Assembly: GCA_945872285.1 (NCBI GenBank)
Contig: CAMBZR010000007.1
Span: 1 to 64,000, forward strand
Direction: 5' to 3'
Source of the DNA: Bordetella parapertussis
GTDB taxonomy: Bacteria > Pseudomonadota > Gammaproteobacteria > Burkholderiales > Burkholderiaceae_B
Length of the DNA: 64,000 bases
This document shows, in pieces, positions 16,313 through 25,972 of this stretch; the stretch's first letter is position 1; every line of letters starts with the position of its first letter. The notes under the pieces are model-generated. The model ran no database searches and was not told where the DNA came from. It saw only the letters and a program-made list of their open reading frames with translations. A program made the translations under genes and the position numbers.

Positions 16313-17380
16313 TTATTCTATGGTGGCCTCGCGCGCCAACAACTGTGTCACGGCGTTCAGGGGACTGACGCCCTCAAACAAAACCTGACACACCGCTTCT
16401 GTAATTGGCATGTCCACGCCTAACGCGCGCGCACGCTTTCGTACCGCTTGTGCGCAGCGAGCCCCCTCGGCGGTTAGCCCAGACGCAAGCAAAGTCGAAA
16501 GTACTGCGCCCCGGCCAAGGGCCAGACCGACTTGACGGTTGCGCGAGAGGTCTCCGGTTGCGGTCAAGACAAGATCGCCCAATCCAGTGAGCCCTGCGAA
16601 GGTTGCCGTTTGAGCCCCAAGCGCCTTGCCAAAGCGGGTCATCTCGGTGAGTCCGCGTGTAATCAGTGCCGCGCGTGCGTTGGCACCCAGACCTAGTCCG
16701 TCGCCCACTCCGCAGGCAATCGCCAGAACGTTTTTAAGCGCGCCCCCGACCTCAACGCCCAAGACATCTGTGCTGGCATAGACGCGAATGTTGCCGCCAT
16801 GCAGTGCGTGGATTGTGGCCTCTTGCAGGTCGAGACTGGCGCTTGCCACGGTGAGCGCGACGGGTAAGCCACGCGCGACTTCGAGTGCAAACGAGGGACC
16901 TGACAACACGCCTGTGGGTAACGCGCCGAGTGGTTCAAGCGCGACTTGCGCGACTTCGCTGGGGAGCTGCCCGCTTTGGGCCTCGAGCCCTTTACACGTG
17001 TAAACAATGCCGGCAAGTTTGGGTGTTGAGTGTGCAAGTTGCTCGGCGAGTTGAATGCAAAGTGCTTGCAGCCCTGCAAGTGGTACGCCAAGAAGCAGTA
17101 AACCCGGAAGGTGACCGCCCTGAGCATGGGCAAGCGCCTGCGCGAGGCTTGCCGTGCAGATCAGCGCGGGTGGCAAAGAGATGCCTGGTAAGTAATGCGG
17201 GCTGGTGTGCTGCGCGTTGATCGCCTCACTCAGTTTGGCGTCGCGCGCCCAGAGTTGAGTCGGCGCGCGCTGGCTGGCTGCGCAGGCTAGCGCGGTACCC
17301 CAGGCACCGGCCCCCAAGACCGCGACGTGCTGCTGCGTGAGCGACACGACAGGCTCAGGCGAAGGCGCGTGAGAGCTCAA
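16313..17380 (-). CDS. gpsA: NAD(P)-dependent glycerol-3-phosphate dehydrogenase
   Basis: GpsA reduces dihydroxyacetone phosphate to sn-glycerol-3-phosphate for phospholipid synthesis. The 355-residue protein has the dinucleotide motif VLGAGAWGTALACAA, followed by LLLGVPLAGLQ, YTCKGLEA, LSGPSFALEVARGLPVALT and the catalytic-domain helix LKNVLAIACGVGDGLGLG. ARAALITRGLTEMTRFG and FAGLTGLGDLVLTATGDLSR also fit. Its start is 1 bp from the secB stop, so the two are co-transcribed, as in many proteobacteria. Confidence 0.96.
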   Translation of the reverse strand: MSSHAPSPEPVVSLTQQHVAVLGAGAWGTALACAASQRAPTQLWARDAKLSEAINAQHTSPHYLPGISLPPALICTASLAQALAHAQGGHLPGLLLLGVPLAGLQALCIQLAEQLAHSTPKLAGIVYTCKGLEAQSGQLPSEVAQVALEPLGALPTGVLSGPSFALEVARGLPVALTVASASLDLQEATIHALHGGNIRVYASTDVLGVEVGGALKNVLAIACGVGDGLGLGANARAALITRGLTEMTRFGKALGAQTATFAGLTGLGDLVLTATGDLSRNRQVGLALGRGAVLSTLLASGLTAEGARCAQAVRKRARALGVDMPITEAVCQVLFEGVSPLNAVTQLLAREATIE

Positions 17381-17381
17381 A

Positions 17382-17918
17382 TTATTGACGCAGCATGCCG
17401 GGCGGCAGAATCAGACCCGACTCGTTGCTGCTTGTTGGCGACTGACCCTGTGCCTCTTGAGCGGCCTGCGCCATGCGCTGCTCAAACAGCGCCTGAAAAT
17501 TGACCTCTGCCAAATGTAAAGGTGGCAACGAAGTGCGTGTGATGGCATCTGCCACGTTTGCGCGCAAATAGGGGTACAGCATGGTCGGGCATACGATCCC
17601 CATCAGAGGATCAAGCTGCTCTGCGGGAACGTTAGCAATCTCAAAAACACCGCCTTGCGTGGCTTCAACCAGATACAGCACTTTATCGCCGATGCGAGTC
17701 GTGACAGTCACGGTGATGGTGGATTCAAATACGGTATCGGCGAGGGCTTGGCCACCCACATTGATGGCGACTTCGACTTTTGGACCCTCTTGCTCAAGAA
17801 AAATATTGGGCGCATTGGGCATCTCAAGAGAGAGATCTTTGAGGTAGACACGCTGCATATTAAACACAGGTGCGTTGGGATTTTGTGCGCTGTCGGCGGG
17901 AGCGTTTTGGTCAGACAT
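17382..17918 (-). CDS. secB: Protein-export chaperone SecB
   Basis: SecB is a cytosolic tetrameric chaperone that keeps preproteins unfolded and hands them to SecA. The 178-residue protein contains [73 protein letters not shown] and [18 protein letters not shown], all characteristic. The C-terminal tail is longer and Ser/Gln-rich compared with E. coli. The order rhodanese–grxC–secB–gpsA is a well-known proteobacterial neighbourhood. Confidence 0.97.
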   Translation of the reverse strand: MSDQNAPADSAQNPNAPVFNMQRVYLKDLSLEMPNAPNIFLEQEGPKVEVAINVGGQALADTVFESTITVTVTTRIGDKVLYLVEATQGGVFEIANVPAEQLDPLMGIVCPTMLYPYLRANVADAITRTSLPPLHLAEVNFQALFEQRMAQAAQEAQGQSPTSSNESGLILPPGMLRQ

Positions 17919-17971
17919 GAAAGGGTCTCTGGATCAGGGGGTGAAAGGGTATAAAAAATGCAGTGTTGGCT

Positions 17972-18229
17972 TTAACCGTTTAGCAGAGGCATCAGCTTGC
18001 CGTCGCGATCAAGCGCGGACAAATCATCAAAGCCACCGACGTGGGTCTCGCCGATATAAATTTGCGGGACGGTACGCCGGCCCGTGCGTTCCATCATCAA
18101 GGTCCGCTGTTCGGTGTCGACATCGATACGGATTTTTTCGATTTCAGTCACGCCGCGTTGGTTAAGCAGCATTTCTGCGCGTGAGCAATAGGGGCAGAAG
18201 CCGGTGGTGTACATCACAACTTTAAGCAT
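17972..18229 (-). CDS. grxC: Glutaredoxin 3
   Basis: This small dithiol glutaredoxin reduces disulfides using glutathione in the cytoplasm. The 85-residue protein has the active site CPYC at residues 12-15 and the glutathione-binding patches TVPQIYIG and HVGGFDDLSALD. Length and motif order match GrxC. It starts 2 bp after the rhodanese gene ends and precedes secB by 53 bp, so it belongs to the same transcription unit. Confidence 0.96.
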   Translation of the reverse strand: MLKVVMYTTGFCPYCSRAEMLLNQRGVTEIEKIRIDVDTEQRTLMMERTGRRTVPQIYIGETHVGGFDDLSALDRDGKLMPLLNG

Positions 18230-18231
18230 GG

Positions 18232-18654
18232 TCAGGCTCCGGTTTTATTGGCGGTAACGGGCAGCCCGGCGGTTAGCCAGGCTTTGAGGCCACCCTCAAG
18301 GGTGACAACGTCAGTAAAGCCTTGCGCGCGCAAACGCGTGGCTGCGCCGATCGCCGTGCGACCGACGTCACAAATCACGATGAGCGGTTTGTTCTTGGGC
18401 AACGCGCCTGCTTTCTTTTCGAGGTCGCCTAGCGGCACGCTGCGCGCCTGAGGTACGTGGCCGGCGTTAAAGGCTTCGGTGGTGCGCACATCGACCAAGA
18501 CAGCATGCTGATGGTTCATCATTTGTACGGCCTGCGTGCTTGAAATGGCAGCGCCGGCCCGGCTGCGTTGAATCATGGGCCACGCTAAGGCGAGACCCGA
18601 GCCAAGTGCGACGACCAGCAAAAGAAGGTTATTTTGACTGAAGAAAAAATCCAC
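18232..18654 (-). CDS. Membrane-anchored rhodanese-like protein
   Basis: This 140-residue protein has an N-terminal membrane anchor (NNLLLLVVALGSGLALAWPM, about residues 8-27) and one rhodanese domain (LVDVRTTEAFNAGHVPQA, VPLGDLEKK, PLIVICDVGRTAIGAATRL). The catalytic cysteine is in VICDVGRTA. It resembles the YibN-type rhodanese that heads grxC–secB clusters. Sulfurtransferase activity is plausible, but the physiological substrate is unknown. It diverges from gpmA, with a 110-bp gap that should hold both promoters. Confidence 0.88.
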   Translation of the reverse strand: MDFFFSQNNLLLLVVALGSGLALAWPMIQRSRAGAAISSTQAVQMMNHQHAVLVDVRTTEAFNAGHVPQARSVPLGDLEKKAGALPKNKPLIVICDVGRTAIGAATRLRAQGFTDVVTLEGGLKAWLTAGLPVTANKTGA

Positions 18655-18764
18655 GGTGTGTCCAAAAAAGTACGGTTAACCCCTGATTTTAAGGGGTGGG
18701 TAGTCGCCAAGCACCAGACAATTATAAAATGGTGGCTTCTTTCACACTTTAACCTGTGTTAACC

Positions 18765-19517
18765 ATGTATAAATTAGTCTTAATGCGTCACGGCGAGAGC
18801 CAGTGGAACCTCGAAAACCGCTTCACCGGCTGGACCGATGTCGATTTGACGGCTCTTGGCCGCCAGCAAGCACGAAAAGCGGGCGAGTTACTCAAAGAAA
18901 AGGGTTTTGGCTTTGATTTGGCTTATACCTCGGTGCTGACGCGCGCGATTCGCACACTCTGGCTCACGCTTGATGCGCTGGGCACCATGTATGTGCCGGT
19001 GCACAATAGCTGGCGCTTAAACGAAAGACATTACGGCGACCTGCAAGGCCTCAATAAAGCTGAAATGGCGGCGCAATACGGCGACGAGCAGGTGCTGATT
19101 TGGCGCCGCGCCTATGCGATCGCCCCCAATCCGCTTGCGCTTGACGATACACGCCACCCCAAGTTTGATCTGCGTTACGCCAAGCTCACGCCCGAGCAAT
19201 TGCCGGTAACCGAATGTCTGAAAGACACCGTCGAACGGGTCTTGCCCTTCTGGAACGACAGTATTGCGCCAGCCATTCGCGCGGGCCGACGGGTGTTGGT
19301 TGCAGCCCACGGCAACAGTTTGCGAGCCATGATCAAACACCTTGACGGCGTCTCTAACGACGAGATCGTGCACCTGAATATTCCCACAGGCCAGCCACTG
19401 GTTTATGAACTAGATAAAGATTTAAAGCCGCTCAAGCACTATTACCTGGGCGATCCGGCTGAAATCGAGGCGGCAATGGCGGCGGTGGCGGCGCAGGGTA
19501 AAGCCAAAAAGGATTAA
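18765..19517 (+). CDS. gpmA: 2,3-bisphosphoglycerate-dependent phosphoglycerate mutase
   Basis: GpmA interconverts 3- and 2-phosphoglycerate in glycolysis and gluconeogenesis. The 250-residue protein begins [20 protein letters not shown], with the phospho-acceptor histidine in RHGE (His9). It continues with [36 protein letters not shown] and the second catalytic histidine in [19 protein letters not shown]. The ATG at 18765 is preferred to an upstream non-ATG start. envC follows after 4 bp, as part of a gpmA–envC–ctpA–moeB unit. Confidence 0.96.
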   Translation: MYKLVLMRHGESQWNLENRFTGWTDVDLTALGRQQARKAGELLKEKGFGFDLAYTSVLTRAIRTLWLTLDALGTMYVPVHNSWRLNERHYGDLQGLNKAEMAAQYGDEQVLIWRRAYAIAPNPLALDDTRHPKFDLRYAKLTPEQLPVTECLKDTVERVLPFWNDSIAPAIRAGRRVLVAAHGNSLRAMIKHLDGVSNDEIVHLNIPTGQPLVYELDKDLKPLKHYYLGDPAEIEAAMAAVAAQGKAKKD

Positions 19518-19521
19518 TTTC

Positions 19522-20850
19522 ATGCGCTTGCCCGTCTGGTGGCTGTGGTTGGCCTTAAGTGGTCTGGCGCTTTGCGGCGCCCCGTGCGCAGCCAACGACG
19601 ATCTTGTTGCCAAACAAACGCAGGCCGAACGTGAGCGGGTCGAGCTGCGTTCGCGCATCGAGGGGCTTCAAAAAGAACTCGACGAGCGCGAGGCGCTGCG
19701 CAAAGAGGCGGCTGACGCGCTGAAAGTTTCTGAGGCGGCCATCTCGGTGACGACGCGTCGCCTCAATGAGTTGGCGACGCAACTGCGGCAGGCGCAAAAT
19801 GAGCTAGACGAGTTGCAAAGTCAATTCAAACGTCAGCTTGGCGTGTTGGTGTTGCGACGCGATGAATTGTCCAACCAATTGCGTAAGCAGCACGCAAGTG
19901 GTTTGTCGCCCTGGACTGCGCTCTTGTCGGGCGATGATCCGCAGCAAATTGGGCGTGATTTGATATACCTGGATTACATCTCGCGTGCGCGGGCGTCTGC
20001 CGTGGCGGCAGTTAAAAAAGAGATCGAACGCCTGGCTGAACTTGAGGCTAAAACTGAGCTTCGCCGACAAGAGGTCGTACGCGTGGTGCAAGACACGACC
20101 GAACAAAAAAGCGTCTTGGACACGCAAAAAAAAGAGCGTGCGACGGTGCTTGCACGCATCGAAGGTCAATTGCAGGCCCAGCGCGCCGAAGCCGCGATGC
20201 TTGGGCGTGACGACAAGCGACTGTCAGCATTGATTGACGATTTGGGCGGTCAATTAAACGCGGCACGCGAGGCGGCCGAGGCGCGCCGCACGGCCGAGCT
20301 TGCCCGGCTGGCCGAACAAGAGCAGCAAGAGCAAGTCAAGCAGGAACAGACGCGGCAAGAGCAGGCTAAACAAGAGCAGGCTCGGCAGGCGCAACAGACG
20401 AGTCAGTTGAGACAGCGCCAGCAGGAGGCGTCGTCGCAAAGCAGAGCCGGCGATGTGGACGGTGCGGGCTTGAAGCCTGGGTTGCGCTGGCCCCTGCGGG
20501 GCGCTGTGATGGCCCGCTTTGGCTCTAATCGCCCCGAAGGGGGTGTTTGGCGCGGCATTTTAGTGCGTGCCGCTGAGGGGGCCTCTGTACAGGTGGTCGC
20601 CTCGGGAACGGTGGTTTATTCGAACTGGCTGCGTGGCTTCGGTAACCTGCTGATTATTGATCACGGTCAGCAATACCTTAGCGTCTACGCCTACAACCAA
20701 AGTTTACTTAAACAAATCGGTGATCAGGTTCAAACAGGAGAGACCATTGCCCTTGCTGGAAGTACCGGTGGTCAGGTGGATTCCGCCCTATACTTCGAGA
20801 TCCGGCATCGCGGCGCCGCCGTCGACCCGGTTCAATTTTTAGCGCGCTAG
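19522..20850 (+). CDS. envC: EnvC-type murein hydrolase activator
   Basis: EnvC activates AmiA/AmiB amidases at the septum in the periplasm. The 442-residue protein has a signal peptide (LWLALSGLALCGAPCAA), a long coiled coil (about residues 30-310) and a C-terminal degenerate LytM/M23 domain (GLKPGLRWPLRGAVMARFGS, ASGTVVYSNWLRGFGNLLII, DHGQQYLSVYAYN, QVDSALYFEIRHRG). Between coil and LytM lies a Gln/Glu/Arg-rich stretch of near repeats (QEQVKQEQTRQEQAKQEQAR). The LytM core lacks the usual zinc-ligand set, as expected for an activator rather than an enzyme. Confidence 0.92.
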   Translation: MRLPVWWLWLALSGLALCGAPCAANDDLVAKQTQAERERVELRSRIEGLQKELDEREALRKEAADALKVSEAAISVTTRRLNELATQLRQAQNELDELQSQFKRQLGVLVLRRDELSNQLRKQHASGLSPWTALLSGDDPQQIGRDLIYLDYISRARASAVAAVKKEIERLAELEAKTELRRQEVVRVVQDTTEQKSVLDTQKKERATVLARIEGQLQAQRAEAAMLGRDDKRLSALIDDLGGQLNAAREAAEARRTAELARLAEQEQQEQVKQEQTRQEQAKQEQARQAQQTSQLRQRQQEASSQSRAGDVDGAGLKPGLRWPLRGAVMARFGSNRPEGGVWRGILVRAAEGASVQVVASGTVVYSNWLRGFGNLLIIDHGQQYLSVYAYNQSLLKQIGDQVQTGETIALAGSTGGQVDSALYFEIRHRGAAVDPVQFLAR

Positions 20851-20906
20851 TGCGCGCGGCAGTCGCAGTGTTTTGAGCTTTAATGGTCTTTAACTCAGGA
20901 ACGTGC

Positions 20907-22313
20907 ATGGGCACTCGTAAAATACGTGGTTTCGGTTTGGTCTCAGTTGGCGTGATCGCGGGCATTCTGCTCAGCATGGGCATCACCGCTTTGGCGCAAC
21001 GCGGTTCGCCTTTGCCGCTCGACGAGCTCAGACAATTCTCAAATGTGTTGTCGGCGATTAAAAACAACTACGTTGAGCCAGTCACCGACAAAAAACTGAT
21101 TGACGGCGCGATCGCCGGCATGTTGTCTGATCTTGACCCCCACTCCGCTTATCTTGATGCCGACGCTTTTAAAGAAATGCAAACGGCCACGCAAGGCGAG
21201 TTTGGTGGTTTAGGAATCGAAGTTGGCACTGAAGACGGAATGGTGAAGGTGATTTCGCCAATCGAAGACACACCAGCTGCACGCGCAGGCATTCGTTCGG
21301 GTGATTTGATTTCAAAGATCGATGATAAGTCGACCAAAGGTCTGACGCTGAATGACGCGGTCAAGCTCATGCGTGGACCAGTCAAGACGCCAATTACCTT
21401 GACCATTATTCGTCAAGGTCAGGCGCAGCCGTTGGTGATTAAAATCGTTCGTGACACGATTCGTGTGCGCAGCGTTCGCAGCAAAATGCTCGACGACAAT
21501 ATCGGCTACGTGCGCATCGCCCAGTTCCAAGAAAAAACGGGCTCGGATCTTGTGCGACATCTGAAAGACCTCAGCGTCAAAGGTGCGCCTCGCGCATTGA
21601 TTCTCGATATGCGTAACGATCCGGGTGGTTTGCTCAACAGTGCCATCGGTGTGTCAGCTGCGTTTCTTAAACCCAACAGCTTGGTGGTGTCGACCGACGG
21701 GCGCGCACCCGATTCAAAACGTAAGTACCTGGCCGTTGCCTCTGACTACGCACGCGGCGAATCTGATTACTTGTCTGGCTTGCCTGGTTGGGTAAAAACA
21801 GTGCCAATGGTGGTGCTCGTGAACGTGGGTTCAGCCTCAGCCTCAGAAATCGTGGCAGGTGCCTTGCAAGACCACAAGCGTGCCACGATTATGGGCAACC
21901 GTACATTTGGTAAAGGGTCTGTGCAGGTGATTTTGCCGATCTCTGAAAACACGGCCATTAAGCTCACGACTTCGCGCTACTACACGCCTAACGGTCGTTC
22001 GATTCAAGCAACAGGCATCGTCCCCGATGAGGTCGTGGCCGATACCGCCGAGGGTGATTTATTTCGTGTCCCGCGCGAGGCCGACTTACAAAGACATTTA
22101 AGTAATCGACAAAATGAAACTGAGGTAAAAGGCACAGCGGATGAACCACCCCTGGCCGATACTAATAAAATGTTTACTTTTGGTGCGCCCGAAGATTTTC
22201 AGTTGCAACAAGCGATCAACTTCTTAGATGGCAAGCCCCGGCAAAAAGCCGTCGCCAAGCCTAAGGCGGTCAGTGCGACCGAACCAAGCGGGGGCGCGGC
22301 GGCCAAAAAATGA
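20907..22313 (+). CDS. ctpA: C-terminal processing peptidase, S41 family
   Basis: This periplasmic serine protease has a signal-anchor (VSVGVIAGILLSMGITALA), a PDZ domain (GEFGGLGIEVGTEDG, DTPAARAGIRSGDLI) and the S41 catalytic domain. The nucleophile lies in VGSASASEIVAGALQDH and the lysine in GNRTFGKGSVQ. The protein has about 468 residues. I chose the ATG at 20907 because AGGA lies just upstream; an ATG at 20883 adds eight residues. Pairing with envC suggests a role in regulating cell-wall hydrolases, as known for other Ctp proteases. Its stop overlaps the next start (ATGA). Confidence 0.94.
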   Translation: MGTRKIRGFGLVSVGVIAGILLSMGITALAQRGSPLPLDELRQFSNVLSAIKNNYVEPVTDKKLIDGAIAGMLSDLDPHSAYLDADAFKEMQTATQGEFGGLGIEVGTEDGMVKVISPIEDTPAARAGIRSGDLISKIDDKSTKGLTLNDAVKLMRGPVKTPITLTIIRQGQAQPLVIKIVRDTIRVRSVRSKMLDDNIGYVRIAQFQEKTGSDLVRHLKDLSVKGAPRALILDMRNDPGGLLNSAIGVSAAFLKPNSLVVSTDGRAPDSKRKYLAVASDYARGESDYLSGLPGWVKTVPMVVLVNVGSASASEIVAGALQDHKRATIMGNRTFGKGSVQVILPISENTAIKLTTSRYYTPNGRSIQATGIVPDEVVADTAEGDLFRVPREADLQRHLSNRQNETEVKGTADEPPLADTNKMFTFGAPEDFQLQQAINFLDGKPRQKAVAKPKAVSATEPSGGAAAKK

Positions 22314-23077
22314 ACGATGCACAATTGCTGCGCTATGCCAGACATATTTTGCTCGACGAGTTTGGTATAGAAGGGCAAGAGAAGCTTTTGGCAAGTACAG
22401 CGCTGGTAGTGGGGGCAGGCGGTTTGGGTTCGCCCGCAGCCATGTATCTGGCCTCTGCGGGGGTTGGGACGATTATTTTGGCCGATCATGACACGGTTGA
22501 AATCAGTAATTTGCAGCGACAAATCTTGCACCAAACCTCACGTTTGGGCGCTTTAAAAGCCGAATCCGGACGAGACACCTTACTCGCTTTGAACCCAGAG
22601 ATCACGGTTGAAATACGCACCGTTCGCCTGGCGGGCGACATGCTTGATGCGCAGATTGCTCAGGTGGATGTGGTGTTGGATTGCACCGATAATTTTGCCA
22701 CGCGTCACGCGATTAATCGCGCCTGCGTCAAACACAATAAGCCTTTAGTCTCTGGCGCTGCGATTCGATTCGAGGGTCAAATTAGCGTGTTCGATCCACG
22801 CGACGCCACAGCGCCCTGCTATCACTGTTTGTTTCCTGAAGCCGAAGATCTCGAGGCCGCAACCTGCGCCTCAACCGGGGTGTTCTCCCCCTTGGTGGGC
22901 ATCATCGGCAGTATGCAGGCCGCCGAGGCCCTCAAGGTGCTGTCGCACGTGGGTCAATCGCTTAAGGGGCAACTCTTGATTCTGGACGCCTTCGAAATGG
23001 ACTGGCACCGCGTGCGCGTCAAGCGTGATCCGGGGTGCCCCGTCTGTGCGACGCGGGTCGCGGGCCCGTCAGCCTAA
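22310..23077 (+). CDS. moeB: MoeB/ThiF-family adenylyltransferase
   Basis: This E1-like enzyme adenylates the C-terminal Gly-Gly of a small sulfur carrier (MoaD or ThiS). The 255-residue protein has the ATP motif VVGAGGLGSPAAMYLASAG, DHDTVEISNLQRQILH, DCTDNFATRHAINRAC, and zinc pairs CYHC and CPVC. ATCASTGVFSPLVGIIGSMQA holds the conserved cysteine position and looks more like MoeB. No carrier gene is adjacent, so ThiF-like or shared function cannot be excluded. It overlaps ctpA by 4 bp and slmA, tail to tail, by 9 bp. Confidence 0.9.
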   Translation: MNDAQLLRYARHILLDEFGIEGQEKLLASTALVVGAGGLGSPAAMYLASAGVGTIILADHDTVEISNLQRQILHQTSRLGALKAESGRDTLLALNPEITVEIRTVRLAGDMLDAQIAQVDVVLDCTDNFATRHAINRACVKHNKPLVSGAAIRFEGQISVFDPRDATAPCYHCLFPEAEDLEAATCASTGVFSPLVGIIGSMQAAEALKVLSHVGQSLKGQLLILDAFEMDWHRVRVKRDPGCPVCATRVAGPSA

Positions 23078-23650
23078 GATCAGACGCATTTGGGCGTCGA
23101 TGTGAGTCGTGGGCGTAGATTGCCAGCGACTTTGCGCAAAGCGCAGCCAACTGCCTAAGACACAGTGCGTTAAGAGCGCTGCCAACGGGGTAATCTCGGT
23201 GGCGGGGTCTAGCACCCCGGCCGTAACCGCGCCGCGCAGGGCTTGTTTAAACGTTGTTTCAATGCGTTCTGTGATTTGACTGACGCGGGCCTGCAGGCGC
23301 TCGTCTTCTGTCACTAAGGCGTCGCCGCAAAGCACCCGAGTCATGCCACGATTGCGTTGGGCGAAGGTCACTAACATCACTGCGATTTTGCGGGCTTGCT
23401 CGACACCATTGGTCTCGTCAGCGATGATTTGATTCACCAGACTGAAGATTGTGGTCTCGATAAACTCAAACAATCCCTCGAACATCTGCGCTTTGCTGGC
23501 AAAGTGCCGATAAAGTGCCGCCTCTGAACACTGCAGTCGAGCTGCCAGGGCCGCCGTTGTGATGCGCGCTGCCCGAGGCTGCTCGAGCATTTCTGCGAGC
23601 ATCTGAAGGATCTGATGTTTGCGTTCGCCCGGTTTGGCTGACATAGTCAT
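23069..23650 (-). CDS. slmA: Nucleoid occlusion factor SlmA (TetR family)
   Basis: SlmA binds palindromes on the chromosome and blocks FtsZ assembly over the nucleoid. The protein of about 193 residues has a TetR helix-turn-helix (ITTAALAARLQCSEAALYRHFASKAQ, residues about 28-53) followed by FEGLFEFIETTIFSLVNQI, a strong SlmA signature. In-frame starts exist at 23659 (TTG), 23650 and 23644 (both ATG); I use 23650. It is the last gene of the unit argB – HAD nucleotidase – slmA, a grouping common in Burkholderiales. Confidence 0.92.
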   Translation of the reverse strand: MTMSAKPGERKHQILQMLAEMLEQPRAARITTAALAARLQCSEAALYRHFASKAQMFEGLFEFIETTIFSLVNQIIADETNGVEQARKIAVMLVTFAQRNRGMTRVLCGDALVTEDERLQARVSQITERIETTFKQALRGAVTAGVLDPATEITPLAALLTHCVLGSWLRFAQSRWQSTPTTHIDAQMRLILG

Positions 23651-23688
23651 CTCGCCCAACAGAAAGGGTTAAAAAAATGCGGCACGAC

Positions 23689-24477
23689 TCAAGCGCCTCG
23701 CAGCGGCCGCTTCTGTAACAATAGGTGTCCAACGGAGTTTACCCGCAAGTCAACAAAATCGGGGCGACCGCTTTTGCCTAGCCCAAAGGGCGTGCTCGGA
23801 TGAAAAACGTGCACCGTGCGTAAACCTGCCTTACGGGCGCTGCGAAGATTTTCGATCGTATCTTCGACCAGGACAGCGCGTCTGGGGTGGATGCCCTCTT
23901 GGGCGAGTACGTGCCGCATCAGGGTGACCGAGGGTTTGGGGCGAAAGCGGCCATGCAATTGCATTTGTTCAACGCCCCAGAGCTGGTCAAAACAGCGCAA
24001 AATACCCAGGTGTTTGAGTACGGCGCGGGCGTAATGCAGCGGCGCATTTGTGAATAATATTTTGCGCCCAGACAGGCGGTTGAGTTTATCGCGCAAACCT
24101 CGCTCGGCCCTTACGAGCGGCGCCACCTCAAAGGCGTGGCTTCGCTGCAAAAACGCGTGAGGGTCGATATTGTGATGCTGTACCAGGCCCAGCAGAGTCG
24201 CCCCATAGCGCCGCCAGTACCGCGTGCGCAGTTCGCTCGCGTCCTTCTCGTTGAGCTTGAGGGTTTCCATGACTGCAGCGGTCATGCCCAGATTGATCTC
24301 GCGAAAAATCTTGTAAGAGGTATCGTGCAGCGTATTGTCCAGATCAAACAACCACACTGGTGACTGTTGTTCCTGCGCGGTTGCACCTGCTAGCGACTGT
24401 CCGGTCGCTAAGGGCCGATGCACACCCGCCCGGCGCGAGCGCACGGGGGGCAGTTGCGGAAAACGCAGCCGAGGCAC
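23689..24477 (-). CDS. HAD-family pyrimidine 5'-nucleotidase
   Basis: This 262-residue HAD phosphatase has motif I WLFDLDNTLHDTS (nucleophile Asp after the first hydrophobic strand), motif II KILFTNAPLHYARAVL, the lysine in GRFRPKPS, and motif III VLVEDTIENLRSARKAGL. It matches the SDT1/YjjG-like pyrimidine 5'-nucleotidase group that dephosphorylates UMP/CMP-type nucleotides. An N-terminal extension of about 40 residues rich in Arg/Pro/Gln precedes the domain. The start at 24477 is a GTG, 7 bp after argB, so co-transcription is likely. Confidence 0.88.
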   Translation of the reverse strand: MPRLRFPQLPPVRSRRAGVHRPLATGQSLAGATAQEQQSPVWLFDLDNTLHDTSYKIFREINLGMTAAVMETLKLNEKDASELRTRYWRRYGATLLGLVQHHNIDPHAFLQRSHAFEVAPLVRAERGLRDKLNRLSGRKILFTNAPLHYARAVLKHLGILRCFDQLWGVEQMQLHGRFRPKPSVTLMRHVLAQEGIHPRRAVLVEDTIENLRSARKAGLRTVHVFHPSTPFGLGKSGRPDFVDLRVNSVGHLLLQKRPLRGA

Positions 24478-24484
24478 GTGAGCT

Positions 24485-25390
<906 letters not shown>

Positions 25391-25445
25391 TTAGCAACAG
25401 AAAAGGCGTATTGAAGGGAAACCAACAGGTGCGGCTAGAATAATT

Positions 25446-25477
25446 GTAGTGTGTGGCGAACGTAGTGTGTGACGAAG
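25446..25477. repeat. Tandem 16-bp imperfect repeat upstream of argB
   Basis: GTAGTGTGTGGCGAAC (25446-25461) is followed directly by GTAGTGTGTGACGAAG (25462-25477), identical at 14 of 16 positions. It sits in the 96-bp gap between the end of the TlpA-like gene and the argB start, both minus strand. It could be an operator or simply a slippage product. I see no match to a known arginine operator. Confidence 0.75.
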
Positions 25478-25480
25478 CGC

Positions 25481-25972
25481 TTAGCCTGCCAGTGCTTTTT
25501 CGAGCGTACGGCGAAACTCTGCTTTGTCGTATTCACCTAGATAGCGTTTTAGAATCTTGCCATTTTTATCAATCAGGAAAGCCGTCGGGGTAAGTTTGAC
25601 CTCTCCAAACGCCTGAGCCACCTGACCGCGAGTATCGAGGGCAACGGTAAACGGAATTTTGCGTGTCTCGACAAAATTGATGACGTAGTTTGCCGGGTCG
25701 TACTGCATGGCGACAGCGACGACTTCAAAACCTTTGGTGTGATAAGTGTTGAAGTTATCCATATTGTCAGGCATTTGGGCGACGCAAGTGACGCAGCTGG
25801 TGGCCCAAAACTTAACGAGTATGACCTTGCCCCGCAGCTCTGACATTTGCAGCTGTTTGCCCGAGAGTGTTGAGAACGTAACCTCGGGTGCCTGCGCCGG
25901 CGGGCTGGCGAACAGCCAAACGCCCAAGCCGCAAAGCGTGGCAAGAACGGCGGCAGCAAACAGCTTTTTCAT
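25481..25972 (-). CDS. TlpA/ResA-like thioredoxin-fold protein
   Basis: This 163-residue protein has an N-terminal signal-anchor (FAAAVLATLCGLGVWLFASPP) and a redoxin domain. The active site is in VKFWATSCVTCVAQMPDN, with a CVTC dithiol, and the cis-proline region is KLTPTAFLIDKNGKIL. The family reduces periplasmic disulfides, for example in cytochrome c maturation, though the partner here is unknown. Its ATG overlaps the stop of the preceding BON-domain gene by 4 bp, so they form one operon. Confidence 0.9.
   Translation of the reverse strand: MKKLFAAAVLATLCGLGVWLFASPPAQAPEVTFSTLSGKQLQMSELRGKVILVKFWATSCVTCVAQMPDNMDNFNTYHTKGFEVVAVAMQYDPANYVINFVETRKIPFTVALDTRGQVAQAFGEVKLTPTAFLIDKNGKILKRYLGEYDKAEFRRTLEKALAG

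Noticed and set aside
20325-20420. Repeat array in envC
   Set aside because: The near repeats encode a Gln/Glu/Arg-rich coiled-coil linker common in EnvC proteins and are not a separate element or CRISPR.
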